Shown here one piece after another: positions 34,430 to 48,900 of a stretch of DNA of 64,000 bases. The first letter of the stretch is position 1. Every line of letters starts with the position of its first letter. The notes below the pieces were generated by a model. It saw only the letters and a program-made list of their open reading frames with translations, had not been told where the DNA came from and ran no database searches. A program made the position numbers and the translations under genes. This DNA comes from Glandiceps talaboti (Eukaryota > Hemichordata > Enteropneusta > Spengelidae), in NCBI RefSeq assembly GCF_964340395.1, contig NC_135564.1, positions 2,073,501-2,137,500 on the forward strand. Direction: 5' to 3'.

Positions 34430-37400
34430 GTAAGTATTCATTACTAAAATTGCTGGCAAACAAATTCCTTACCAAAATGTTTTAGGAGAATAACATGAAG
34501 TTAAACAAATCCATGCATTATGAAGTTTGATATTTTCCTTTGTTTTTGAATATTTGGGAAAAAAATGTTGCAAGGAAATGAATGGAGCATGAGGGTCAAA
34601 ACTTAAGTCTGGAATCAACCAACTCTAACTACCAGATGAGAGGGGAGAGGTTGGGGGTGGAGTCAAGTCTTCACAACAGTCAGCATTTAGTGAAAACTTT
34701 TGAACACAATATGCTGTAGGATAAATTTAATGTATTATCCAAGTTTTCCTAGTTGATACAATTTAAGTTATAACATAGATATTGAAATTATGTGAACCAA
34801 GATATTTGCCATTCTGTTTTATAATGTATAAAATGTATTCCAATTCCATTTGTAAAGCTCTGCCAATCTCTGATTCAAGGTTAAAGATAGGAGAGTGTCA
34901 CCTAAAAAAAATCTCCCTCTTAAAAAAAATACTGAAATTTTCTGATTACAGAGAAAACTATAAGTTGATCCAAACCTTCTCAGATAGCATTCAATAGTGC
35001 TATGTTTTCCTTGTTTATTTCCTTCAAAATGTTTTCAATTTTGGCATCACTAGTCGGTTTTTAAACTAAATCTATGAGCAGATTACTATGTAGTCCATCT
35101 TATCACCTATCTCGATGATGATGCAACTGAAATCTCTTGAGTGTTGTGATTTTCTCACCAAAATTACATGTATCTTTTAAGAATTGTCATCTTTTTGTCA
35201 TTTTGCAACATCCAAACATAGCAACAGAATGTTGTCAAAAAAGAATATGAAATTTAGTGATCTTTATCAAAGATTTGGTGACCATTTTTCTGAACATGAA
35301 AAACTTTTTTTTTTAAAGTTTCTTCAACAGAAATTTGTAAAGGGGTTTATTTACTATCTTGAATGAAAATAATGTTGTTAAAATGGAAATGAAAACGTTG
35401 TATTCCAAAGTATTTACATATGAATAGTTGCTTAATGTTTCTTGTGATGGGGTTCATCCAAATTTTGATGGCACCCAGATAGTACATACATATGCCTACA
35501 TGTAAGTATAATGCATACATATACATATTTGGATACTAAACTGCTTAGCACATATTGCAGCATTTAAAATAGGTTTGTCACTGAAAGGTATGTGAATCCA
35601 GGGGTTATTCAAACTTGATGTGGAAAGACTTCCAATTAGTTACTTATCTGCGTTTACAATCAATAATCTCAATTAATATTTAATTACCAAGCCACTTCTG
35701 ACTCATTTAACATACTTTTGTGTCTAGAATAACTTGTAATTGTAACATAGATATAAAGACAATAGAGTTTCATCATCATTATTTTTACACTCTACATTTC
35801 ACTGTTTCCTCATAAATTGAAGGATATTTGTTCATAATTAAAACTGATGATTTACAAAGGTTATAACACACAAGCAGTTCAAAGTTTTTAGCATTGAGTT
35901 TTTGATCAGTCTTGGTCGACGATCCTCATCAGAATAAAAAATGATATTCTTTAGATGAATTGAGCATAATACTATATCTAAGATCATCGGCGGTATCCAT
36001 ATTTCTCATATTTATTATGTCGTTAACTTCTAAAATATTCCCTTGCAGTACTTGATTGGCGATTGAATTACTTCATAAACAACAATTCTCTGGACCTGCA
36101 ATAGCATTTTACTTCATGCTAGAGGGTCAAAATAGAAAAAGGTGGTTGACTTATTCTCATGTGCACCTATAGTAATTGCATGTGTAGCGCACAGAGCGGA
36201 AGTTATAGTGTCAACCAAGAAATCGAATAGTCGTTATTTTTATGACAAACCTAGGTGGTAGAATTCTATTGAAGGTATTGAGAATTGATCAGTTACAAAA
36301 CAGGAACATACACGACTTGCAGTTGCTTGTGGTAATCTTCCATATATAGATAACCTGCAAAACCTGACTTGTAAGGTTATACAAACACAGTTCTGATATC
36401 AGAGAGTATGTAAGATATAAAGACATAAAGTCTTTGTTTGTGTGATGTTTGTGTTGATGTATGTTGCAGTTTCAGGGTATATTATATATTTGATTGTTTC
36501 CTAAAAAGCCTGGAACAATTCTTGCTGGCATTGCAATGTGATATAGTGTACTGTGTGCTTGAGAAGGGACTTATCTTTATTTCTCAGACTTCTTAAATAT
36601 TTTCATTTTTGTTGGGTCAGTTGTAAGGACAGATATACACAAAAGGCAGTTAAGGCCTTAACTGTCATAGAGTTCATGGTATCTCCCTGCATGAGACCTG
36701 GATATAGTGCATCAAACAGCCACTAACAGAAAAATCAATGAATGAAAATTTGAAGAGAAAGTTAATTAGACTAAGTGGATAGAATATTAATAGAGGCTGA
36801 CTAAGCCCAATTTAGCTGTGTATGTGTTTGTAGTGATGACACACAACTATTGTTTGCTTTGTTTACATCCATTGTTTGGCAAATCATCAATGTCTACCAT
36901 GTGAACATGACAGGTGCTCACAGACTGGGTCTGAAAATCGTTGAAAGCTTGGCATTTTTTTCACAACCGCCAAAATAGAATTTGAAACTGTAACTGTCAT
37001 TTCTGTATTTGAGGTGTGCAAGATAACGATTTTTCTGCATCAAACTTGTGCTAGTGGCACACCTTTTACAAAATAACTTCTGCAGAGCTGACTTCTCACA
37101 ATATTACTAAGTGACGCTGCTGGAAGTTTTGTACTTTGAATACAGGTGAAATTTCAGGATGTTAGGTATGCTTACAATTACATCTTGGTAACTGCTGGAT
37201 AGTTTGCCGGATGTATAGTTGACTCAATAGAGCTTGTCTGCCATGTTGTTTGCATAGTAAGGGGGCATATTGAGGGAAACAAAAGCTTAGTCAGTTGTGT
37301 TACGTAGTTATCATCATAAGCAGATCAGTTAATGAGGTCTCAAAAGAAAAGATTGGAATTTGGACACGTTGAAATGGCAAAGTTCATCATGACGTATTTT

Positions 37401-40400
37401 TAGCAATTTTGGAACATTCAATTTTACACAGACTTTTACAGTAGCTGTGTGAGATGTGACACCATGATACTACAGTTAAATGAGTTTATGTGGAAAGAGA
37501 AATATATACACATGCAACATAACAACGTAGTGAAAGTGAAAGAATGTTATTACCAAACCATGTGCACAAAGTGGAAACTAATCCAGAGTATATTATTGAC
37601 ATGTGCTGAACATGTGCTATTCAAATTTGTTCCTAGTAAAACGGTAGGCATAGTGTAGAGGAAGAAGAGAGCATGATGAAAAGTATGTTTAAAATGTTAG
37701 AAATTGAGACGATGGAAAGAAGCAATAGAAGTTTTTTAAAAAGTGTGATGAGTATATGGACAAACACAAGATAGAACCTTATGATCCTGGTGGGTATTAC
37801 TGGTTGGTACCTTCTGTATTGTCATCATTTCTGTAGCTAGTTACAGCAGTCTGTGTTCTTTGTGGGACAACTCACATAGTTGCAATTTTCTGTGAGTTGT
37901 TCCACAAAAACCACAAAACACTGATAAAGCTTGTAAGCAGCATTCCTTTCCATTATCAGCAGCAACAGTAGCAGCATTAGCAGTTGTACATGTGTAGTGC
38001 AGCAGTCATGCAGTCAGTGCAGTGATCAAACCAGGTTAGCTTCGGTGTGCTGTAGATAGTGGTGATGAAGCCCTAGAGAGCAACTTGGAGAGAGGTGTTC
38101 ACCCAACTTGTGTCAAGTCAAAAGTGAGGTCAACAGGTGCATGGTAGCTCTCTTAAATAAGGCTGAATGGCGGGATGCTAAAGAATTCAAAAGTTTTCAG
38201 CCAATACATTTCAATTTGACTACTTATAATAGCTTAAGAAAATGAGGCTTAGGCTTAGCTCTAGATCCTTCTCATATGCAAATTAGGATGCTCCCACAGA
38301 AGAATTGATCTGCTGTGGCCTTCGTAATTCCCACCGTATGCCTGCAAGCAGTTGAACAGATACTGTTGTGTGCAGAAACAACAGCGCTGACAAATTATGC
38401 TTTTGTTCACAGTTACGTGAGAAAAATGGAAAGAAACCATTTCCATGAAAAGGCCAAAAATACACAACTGTTCTCATCCCAGTGTTAAAGAGAACACAAC
38501 ATCTGTATTATGCAGGAAAATTCCAATACTGGTGCCGGATCTTTCAGCCACCATTCCGAATACATAATGTATAATGGCACTTTTTCCTTATTGTCAAGGA
38601 TTATACTGTCCTAAGTCCTCAAATTAGGGTGGAAGTGTTGTTAGTAAACTGTCTGTAGTCAGGTTATGTTGTCAGTCGAAATGTTAACTCGATATATATC
38701 AGTCATTACTTTCTGTCTGACACCCCTTGTATAATCTTTTTAGAAGTTTCAACAAAAATGATACTGTGGATGTTTGCTTGGGGTAGTTTTTGTGGTTTTT
38801 GTGAAACTGTTTTGTTTAAAGATACATAGAGGTACAATGAGGAGTGAATGGGATACAAACAACTGTGTTGTCTGTATGAATAGATTAAATAATCACATGT
38901 ATAGTTGGTGTGAAGACAAGTACAGCTAAGCTATTGTGCAATGTGAACAATTCAGCACAGTATTGCACTGCATTTTCTAACATCTCTGTCACCAACGAAT
39001 GTTGGGTAACAGCAACAACCATTTCAGTGATGGACTTCAACACTACTGTCCATGAAATTAGGTCAGCAGTATTTGAATCATTTTGAGCCAAGATTTTTTC
39101 ATTTGTTACTACTTCATTGTTATAATGTCAATGCTAAAACAGAAATACCAGCAATTTGAACAAGTTTTTGTCTTGGAAAGGTAAGAGTTATAATTATTTT
39201 GTGATAATCTTAGTCCTGTGAGTCTTGGGACCAACTAACACCTGACAGACTAGCCACTTTCTCCTGTGAATACAAATTATTGATTATCTCAACAGCTTTG
39301 TCTCAGACTTGACTTTAACTTTTCAATTCATATAATAACGGTAAGATAATTCCCAGGGACTTGTACTGGTCCGGACACATTACTATGGCAACATGGTTAA
39401 CATACTGGAAATAGCCATGACAAAACTTAGTAAAGTCACAAATAAATATATACCAATAGCACTATGATAAAACTTTGTAATGTTACAACAAAGCAGTAGT
39501 ATTGTGACCTTGCCTTTTTTTAAACTTACTACATTTATGGCTCTTAGGGGACTGCAATAAAAACAACAGCCCACAAAAGAAAGGAACAGAAAAAGGGAGA
39601 ACTTTTGGCCATTGTTCACAAGAGTTTGTACTAGTTTAATGTTCAGGTGTGGAAAATCTCATGGTAGCTAAACCATACTTTCTCCATGAAAGTCACAGCC
39701 ATTTTTAATTATTGATACAGCGCAAAATTAATATAAAGTTCATTTAAAAACATTTTAGTCCTTCTCAAATGTTTGTTTTATTCTGTCAGTAAGTCAGTAC
39801 TATTACCTCTATTGTCATCAACACATTTTACTCTGAAAATTTAAAGTTCAGATTTTATGTTCTTTTTAGTAACTTTTTGTGGGAAATAAAGACATGGGAG
39901 GGGGGAGTATCTAAGTTAACAGAGATATTTATCAAAGATTTATGGGAGGAAAGAAAGACGTTTACAGGCGATTTAGTCACTTTCTTGGAATTCTGTTTTT
40001 TAGTGCAGCTGTAGTTTCTTTCATGGTCTATGTTGTGTTTCTTGCCAATTCGAAGGCAAATATATATATATTATTATTATTATTTTACCTCATATCAATG
40101 TTGATCACTAAGCAGTGTTCACCTTAGTCTAGAATTCTAAACTGGTACAGTGTATTACTTCATTACACTTCTCCATGTTCACCTACAAGGTCTACTTCAT
40201 GTATGTCAGTTGTTTTTACAACATTGAAAAGTCAGGTAAATGCCTAAAGTAAGTTTGGCAGCAAAATGTCATCAAAAAAATGTTAACTTTTCAAAATATT
40301 CAACTTTGGAGAATTGAAGATAATTGTTAGCAAGGAAAATGTGTATGTTGTTATTAATAGAACTATAGTTTGTGACAAGTGCAAAATAGGTCCTCACCAG

Positions 40401-43400
40401 ACTAGATATACAGTATAGAACACAATGTATACCTGGTAATACAGGATTTCTTGCTTTACTTTAAGTTTGCTGAATATAACAAGGAATTTGACTCTGATGG
40501 TTAAAAAGAATAAAAAAACCTCTGATTCTTGTTTTTTGCTGCTGTGTTGTCAGAATTGAATCTGCTTTCCCTTACTCTAGAATGAACAAGAATTTAGTAA
40601 AATACCGTAGTAATGCTAAGATAGGCATAAATATAGATAAGGGATAATTTGGAAACCTTATATGATACATACAAGCTAAAAAATTTGAATTAAAATTCGT
40701 TCATGTTAATATCAATTTTATTGAGTAATAAAGTGTGCTATTAACCCAAGAATGAAACAGACAGTTCAAGAAACATGTCAACTTTGTGTACTAAGTAAGA
40801 GTGTGCAATGAAATTAGTGTATACCTAGGATTTCAGAATATGTTTCTTACCAAACAGGTTGGTGGTACTTAATTTCTTTGAAGCAGAAAGTAAGGCACTC
40901 CTTGGTGCAAGTTTCTTGCTCATCTTTAGTGTTGATGTGATTTATCTTGGTGGTGCTTTCTGGGGAAATTATAGAAAATCCAGAGTTATAATCAAAAGTT
41001 TGTCAAATATTTCAATTCAAGTGGATACAACAAGACACAAGATACAAGAAAACTTTATTGCCTCACGAAAGAGAAATTATGGTGACGTAGTTCCATACAA
41101 TTAAACACATGATACTGAAATGTAGATGAAGATACAATATACAAATATACACATGGTTTATGTCTTAAAAATGAAATACTAACTTTAAAAGACTTCCAAT
41201 ACACTATTAAATGCACACTAACAATTATAAAGTTACCATTAAAATCTTACACTGCTTAGACCTTTGTAAGTCAGATATATTGATAATTGCAAAATAACAC
41301 TTGGTAATTTTCATTTTTCCGAAAACCATCCAATTCATTTCGACTTCCAAAGAATGCAGACAAAGATGACAAGTTTTAGATATTGTCTGTATAGAATTAC
41401 TTGGTTTCTGAACCCTAAGCATTCAATTCTTTATATATGAATGTATTTTAATAGACAAGAAAAATATAGTGAAGGTCATCCTCAAAACAGTCTTGGATGT
41501 TGAAATAATATCCAAGTTGTCAAAGTGGTATATATTTCATACATGTCAAAAAATGTACATCTCTTTAAGAAACAGGAGTGTTGTCAATGTTTTACAGTTA
41601 ATATATTGGTCATGATTTTACAGGCTTGTGAGCACTGTCCCCTCTAATGATAGCCACATTTTGTTGTGAGTCAGAATGAAAAAAAGAAGGCATTTCTTGT
41701 GAGTCACACATAGTAAGAGATAAGGGAACACCAAATTTTGGTGCATCACTAGAAATTGTGTGCATCAGTAGCATGTCAAATTGGCTTCAAGAGCATACGG
41801 CTTGTAAGATTCTAAATGATGTACTTTTTATTGTTGGGTGGCAAAAATAATTCCACCCTCTGAAACTATGTAATGAATTCAGACACTATCAGTACCGATA
41901 TATCAACTAAATTATGAAATAAGTCATTTGAAAAAGGAACTAAAACTCTATTGCCAAGGTATATTAGATTTCTTACAAAGTTACATTATGAGAAAGTTTG
42001 TTGAAAACAGACTTTCTATTCAAGGTAATTCTGACCTATTGATTTTAACAGGTGTGTGTCTTTCTCAGAGGTTATCAATAATTCAGAGCCATCTGATCAA
42101 TTCTTATTTACCTTTATCTCAACAAATCAATGAAATGGTCAGGGACTAAAGGAGTCTTCACAAATGAAAAATATAAATGCTACCACTAAGCAAATAATTT
42201 AGATCTTTTGAGCAAAACAATAACACAGAGGTGGTTCCCTGTTTTGAAATAGAATAGTCCCACGATTCAATAGGTTATACCAAAATACTGCTTTTCAGAG
42301 GGTATGCTCAAAATTTAGTTGTAAAATGACACATGCCTTTTCTTGAAGTTATCCTGAATAACAATACAAGTGGAAAAAGTTTTACAATGATTGCAAATTA
42401 TTGAGGAACCATGTATTAATACATTCTATGTGTAAAAATTGTCACTGTCAATCACACAGGACCCTTAAAATCAATAATTAAAAGGTATAATACATAGAAA
42501 CAAACTCTGTTTTTCACCCGATTTGTTTATAGTAAACATCATGCATGACTTGTTTTCCATTGTATTGGTCATTCATTTTTATTAAAAAACTTACATTTGA
42601 GATAAATATATGTAATCACTGACTTAAAAGTACCATTTAAAATCACACATTTCAGTTCTTGATCAAGAAAGCATAGACGTTATTCTTTAAAAAATATACA
42701 TACAGAAAAAATATGTAGACTACCATGTATATAAAATGTATATGGTGGACTTACCGTGTGAAGTTTTAAAGTCTGCAAGTCATACAACTTTTATACAATC
42801 AACTCTGATGTTTCCTCCTGGAATACTCTGTTATCCACTGTGAAGAATGTTTTGTTTACAGACAATTTCACACAAACTTTTCACAACTCAGTAAAGTAAA
42901 ATGTTAATATCACAGGTAAATGCATTTTTACAAGACTATGCTTTGTATCCTAACAACGTGTGTGCGTATTGAAGGAGTGCACCTAGAGACGACTTGTTTG
43001 TGTTCTTTTGTTTTTCTCATTGATTGGCTGGTACCATGATAATGCTTGTGTGTCTGGTATCGAACTGTTGAACATTTCCATCGATGTTAGGGTAGAGAGA
43101 TATTTTGTACATGTAAATCCTTGGTTTTAGATTGATCTCAGCCATGTTAGATTTTCTGGTTTCAGTGCCCCATGTTCTAAATTCTATGATATTTAATTAT
43201 CGTGAAAACATTCCTGTGAAATCATGCAGCTACATTAACCATGGAAACGCATGTAGTAGTAGTTGTAAATGACTGGTGGGGTGAAAGACAAGGATTGCAC
43301 ACTGAGATCCTAAATTGAATTCTGATAAGCTGGAAGCACTGTGTTTGTATAGACATACAACTCGTAAAATAACACCAGTGTGTTTACTTGCTTGTGGCAA

Positions 43401-45903
43401 TCAGAATGAGATGAGGTTTATGCAAAGATATACAAGTTAATTTGTGTCCGTAATTTGTCAAAGTATAAACAACATGGGATTCTAGATTGTATAACCCTTT
43501 TTACTGATTAGAACACTGTTGTTATAAAAATTGAGCGTGACTGTTACTGTTAAGGTATTAACTGAAAATTTACTTTGTAAGGGTAACATAAATAAAGTGT
43601 CACATCAACCTTCATCAGCGGCACCTACTAGTGTTTGTGTACCACTTGCTCCTGTTTGTCTATGCATGAAGTCATCTCTGAGTTCACTTATTTCAAGCAA
43701 ACACACCAGTGTTGTTTTGCAAGTTGTAGCAGCTGAGGATAACATACCTCATATTGTAACTCCCAATGCTTACTCCTACTGCAGAACTTTATGATTTCAA
43801 CACATTTGTGTAACCAAGCCACAAGAAGGAAATGTGGAGTCTTGATTTTCACTGAAAATACAATACTATGGTAGTATTTAAATAGAGATATATACTATAG
43901 ACAGTTGTGAAAACAACGTTGTTTTAAAATTTAGATTTTGATTGAGACATTTGCGAAAATAACAAAAATAAAACCCAAGTGAATGTATTGAGTGTTCCAC
44001 CAAAATATAAGCAAGGAATTTTAATTGTACCTTTATGTTTACTGTGAAAAACTGAAACTACAACTTTGTACAAGAAACGTCTAACTGTGTATGTCAGCTA
44101 GTGTACATAGATATACTACGTTTTAGTTACTATACATTGTCCATCACTAGCCCTACTCAATTATGCACATTTGACATTACTAAGGAGTTGTCCCAAACCA
44201 TCTCTAATCAGATTAGACCGTAGTCTGAGCATCTGTTAGTGGCTTTTGTTGTACTTTTTTTGGCTGTCAATAGATGATAAGGTGTGGGGAAGAAACACAT
44301 GATACCTTAGACCTATTCATTGAGATAAAGATTTACATAACACACATGTAAAGTTAGGGGTGTAAAGGTTTAGCTTTAGATATACATGTACTCTACTTGG
44401 AGGCATAGACAGTAGAGAGATTCCATGTCTGTCATAGAAGCAAGATAATGCTGTGTATGTGACACAATGGCAAGTTGTGAAGAGCAAATTAAATGACTCC
44501 GAAAAGTTCAGTCTGAAACTTTTGGCCTTATTCTCACTTGAACTGTACTCAGGTGAAAGTTCAGCTAAAATTATGTAGGCTTGGTGTTTCATTCATGTGA
44601 CATGACATTTAATACACATCCTCAGACAACTTACAGCTAAAATGATGTTGGCTTGGTGTTTCACTCATGGAACATGACATTTATTACACACCCTCAGACA
44701 ACTTCTAATGCAAAAGAAACGATTACATAGGTGCTGTGCACAGTGGGGATGTAGAAGTAGTCAAGTTTGAATGTTGATTATCAGTTAGAAAATACACAAT
44801 TGCAGCCATTTAAATCATCAAGTCCATGTGTAATATTTTCATTCGAAGCCTGTTTCTAATGCAATGTGAAAGAATAGCAATACTTATCACTGTTCAGTGT
44901 GGTTGAGCAAAGGACCCTGCTGTGTATAGTTGTGTCTCTGTTATTGTTAGTCTAGAGTTGAACTGTGTCTATCTTTGTGTCAAAAAAACATAATGTCCCA
45001 TGAATGAAACACCAAACCAACATCATTTTAGCTGTAATATAGCTGAGAAAAATTGAGTTTAAAGTCTGCAACTCACTAAACTTGTCAATAACCAGTGTAG
45101 AAGTTTGCATCATCATTAATAGGTCTATGTATATGTTGGTGTGCATGTCAAGTAGACTCATGGTACCTTCTGAGGTTATTGAGTCCCTGGATGAAAACAT
45201 TGTGAATGACAGTGTGTAAATAATCTGTGGTGAATACATCACTTTGTGAGTAAAGTACCTTTAAGTTGTCCCAATACAAAGTGGCTAATCTCTTTACAGC
45301 TGTTCATCTACTCTCTTTTTTCACTTAGATTTTTATTTTAATTGATGCAATCGTGTATTTACATAAACACGTTTTGGGCAAATGCAATGACTGCGCAGTA
45401 CTAACAACATATGAAGATTTTATAGAAAAAGTCCCCAAAACATGCTTGATTTGTATGAGAAAAAAGTTGCCAAGAAGGCAAGTAGGGGAAATAATGCAAC
45501 TAATAGTTTTATTTTCTCAGTATTCTAGAAATACTTTGGAACTCTGTAGATTTTACCTCATGTATCCGCAAGAAAAAACAATGCTTTCATTTTCTTTCAT
45601 AGAAATATATCTTTTCATGGTAATTATCTTAATTACACAAAATACCTAAGAATATTACTTCAACACAGGATAGTTTACATGATATCTGCCTCTGCTTGAT
45701 GTGCAAATGATCAGAGTTCAATCCCACGATTTTGTATTAGCAGACTCTTGTTAATTGAGACATAAATATTACATAGAATTATTCTTTTGTTCAGGACCAA
45801 CTCTGTTTGATAGACAAGTGTTTTTCACAACTAAATTTTAATTCCAATCCAAACTTGGTTGTTAAGTTTTTCACAGGTTGTTGTGTGGTTCTGAAGTAAG
45901 GTA

Positions 45904-45949
<46 letters not shown>

Positions 45950-48900
45950 GGGGGGGGGGGGGGGGTCTGGTGCCAAAGTAATTGCTGAACTTCATTTTTC
46001 ATACTTCAAATCAAATTTTGAAAACTTTCCCATCTTCAATGATAACAGCTTCTTTATGTACTACTGAGATATTGATAACAATTTCCTTCTAATGTGAGAT
46101 ATGGTGCTGGGTTTCTGGTAGTATTTGTTTACTATCATGTTTTTACATTACATAAATTGTAGACGTAGTGGTGTGACTGCTATAGTTTTCATCATAGTTT
46201 ACATAATATATAAACATTTGATGTCACACTTGTGAACGTTCGTTTAGAGGGAGGGGTGGGTGTTTTGACCTAAACGAATGAACGATGTTTGTTTGTTGAG
46301 CTTGTGCAACATTGTGCAATCCTCCTTAATGTGATTAGTTTACAGTTTGTGATCGGCTTTAGTTTGCAGTTACTGTTCTGGTATATAGATACCAAATTGA
46401 AGCATCTCTACTTGAAACTTGTCTGGAGTTGACTGTTGGAGCTAGAGTTTAAAAGAGTTCATACCCAAGTAATATATTGCAACAATAGAATAATCCTGAT
46501 AATCTCCATATCTCTTAGAAATAAATTGGATATCAAGACTTCTGACTTTGTCCTTTAGATATAACTTTATGTCTTGGTTTTTGTGTGCTAAAATCCTGTT
46601 ATTTCTTCTTGATTTGTTACTAGGTAGCAAGGTTAGAGTACTATACACACATTATCAGTTCTTTGTTTGGTTCAGCCTATACAGCATGTGTTGCGTTTGG
46701 AATATCAATCCTGATGCTTGGCAGTGTCAGGGATTGGAGGTAAGTTATGATAATTTATAATGTACCTAGTGATAATGCTGTGCCATGATTCGCTAGAATC
46801 AGTCACATGATAGGAAAATAGAATGACTATTTCCCTCGGGGAATAGTTCCATCAACTATTACATGGTCACGTGACCACCGCGAGTTCACAGCAGGTCAAA
46901 ATGGCAGCTTCTGACAATGTCGTCTGCCAACCTCAAGAGAAGAGGGCAAGATTTGCATGAGGTATATTATAAAACACATATTGCCTGGCCTATATTCGGG
47001 CTATAGCACCCATTTATTACCCCCTCGTGACTGTGAGTTCGGCCTCGGGAAATAGCATGTGATTCTGGTAACTCACAGTCCCTCGGGTGTAATAAATGGG
47101 TGCTATAGCCCTCATGGCCAGGCAATATGTGTTCAATATACTTTATTAATTCACACAAAATTAAGAAATTCAAATATAGCCACCACTTCTGCAGTGCCTA
47201 ATGTCCCAGTGTTAAAGCAGGAGGAAAACAAGTACCTGGGGAAAAAACTTGTATTGTTTGGTAGAGTCAAACTGAACATCACCTTGAACACACAGATCTT
47301 GGAAAGTTATTTATTTATTTATTGCATCCCTTTTGTATCAGGGGCTCACTAAGAGTGTTATGAGCAGCACTAAGAGAAAATTAAAATACATACACTACTA
47401 AAAAGATGAGTAAAAAAAACAAATACAGGAACAAACAACAAAATAAACCAAAGTGAGGTAAGAATATTGATAAAATGAAAATAAAAATAAAAATAACAAT
47501 GTATGCTTCAAATGTTAGTTGTCAGAAAATCTAACGGCTAAACTATTCTATATTAGTTTTAACTAAAATAAGTACTCAAAACACGTTGAGTTATGATTTA
47601 TAAGCAGACACTCAGAGTTGTCTACCGGTTTAAAGTTGTAGAAAAACAGCCGTAATAGTGTGGGCAATAACAGTGTTTTTTACAGGGTTGTGAAACCCCA
47701 GTAGGTGAAGAGAGCAAGCTGATAAAACATGTATAGATTCCATATCTTGTATATTGTATTCAAGCTAGGGGGTTAAGGTTAAGGATAGGTATAGAGTCAG
47801 ACCCCCTAGCATAAAGTGGTTTGTATCATTCACCACAGATGACCACTTTTCTACACTTAGCACTTGTAATTGTCATCTGCATTTTATTATTTCTAGGTTC
47901 AATGCGATGATGGCTAGTCAACCCAAAATAGAAATGTTAGATGGTGCATTGGGTACTGTTCTTGGTGTACTGTCCATCATGGTAGGAGCAACATTGGTCC
48001 TGTCCAGTTTTTGGGCCTTAGGCTTTACAGGAACATTTCTAGGTATGGAATATCTATCCATTTAATTCACATAATCTTCTGACTGCAAAGGGGAGGGCTT
48101 CAATATATATACCTCTATCTCTATTGGTAGAAATGGATGAGCTATTCCTTGATAGGTCAGAGATGGATTTACAGCAAATAAATAAATGATTTATTTGACA
48201 GAAAGATTCATATTGTGCTTATGACATGCTTATAGCTTATAATATATGTTAGTTTTTATATAGTGCTTTCTCTCACTGTGTTCAAAGCACTTTACAGTTA
48301 TTACCCCTGGTATGAACTGTGTTCAAAGCACTTTACAGTTATTACCCCTGGTATGAACTGTGTTCAAATTATATCATTAAAAGAAAAATTAATTTAGAGT
48401 GCTAAACTCTTCAATTTTGTTACAAAATAAGAATTACCAGGGCTACACTTTCATAGATAAACTCGTCCCACTGGTAGGGTTCTTATAGTTTACTCATTGC
48501 TATCACTAGAGGGAGCTATTCTATGCTAAACTCTTCAATTTTGTTACACAGTAAGAATTACCAGGGCTACACTTTCATAGATAAACTCGTCCTACTGGTA
48601 GGGTTCTTATAGTTTACTCATTGCTATCACTAGAGGGAGCTATTCTATGCTAAACTCTTCAATTTTGTTACATAATAAGAATTACCAGGGCTACACTTTC
48701 ATAGATAAACTCGTCCCACTGATAGGATTCTTATAGTGTACTCATTTCTATCACTAGAGGGCAGTATTCATTGTAAACAGGTGTATCAATCGTGTTATTG
48801 TTGTTATGGTTGTTTAACAGGTGACTACTTTGGTATTTATCTGGATGAGAGAGTGACAGGATTTCCCTTTAATGTAACTGATAATCCAATGTATTGGGGT

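Larger units (their letters stand above)
34430..46623. other. PEMT intron 1 (12.2 kb)
   Basis: Donor GTAAGT; acceptor TTGTTACTAG. It contains dispersed repeat copies (35843-35915 related to 2225-2300; 36088-36290; 41688-41804; 45985-46330), a perfect-arm hairpin at 37863-37906, a duplicated and inverted ~75-bp segment at 44.5-45.05 kb, and a T42G17 homopolymer. No other exon or intronic gene recognised; the long frames are not coding by composition. Confidence 0.6.

Noticed and set aside
45680-45740. Second tRNA-like/SINE head (AGAGTTCAATCCCACGA)
   Set aside because: Only a B-box-like word; no convincing A box or body, so too degraded to call.
45791-45976. Poly-Lys/Pro frame on the - strand
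   Set aside because: Direct translation of the T42G17 homopolymer.
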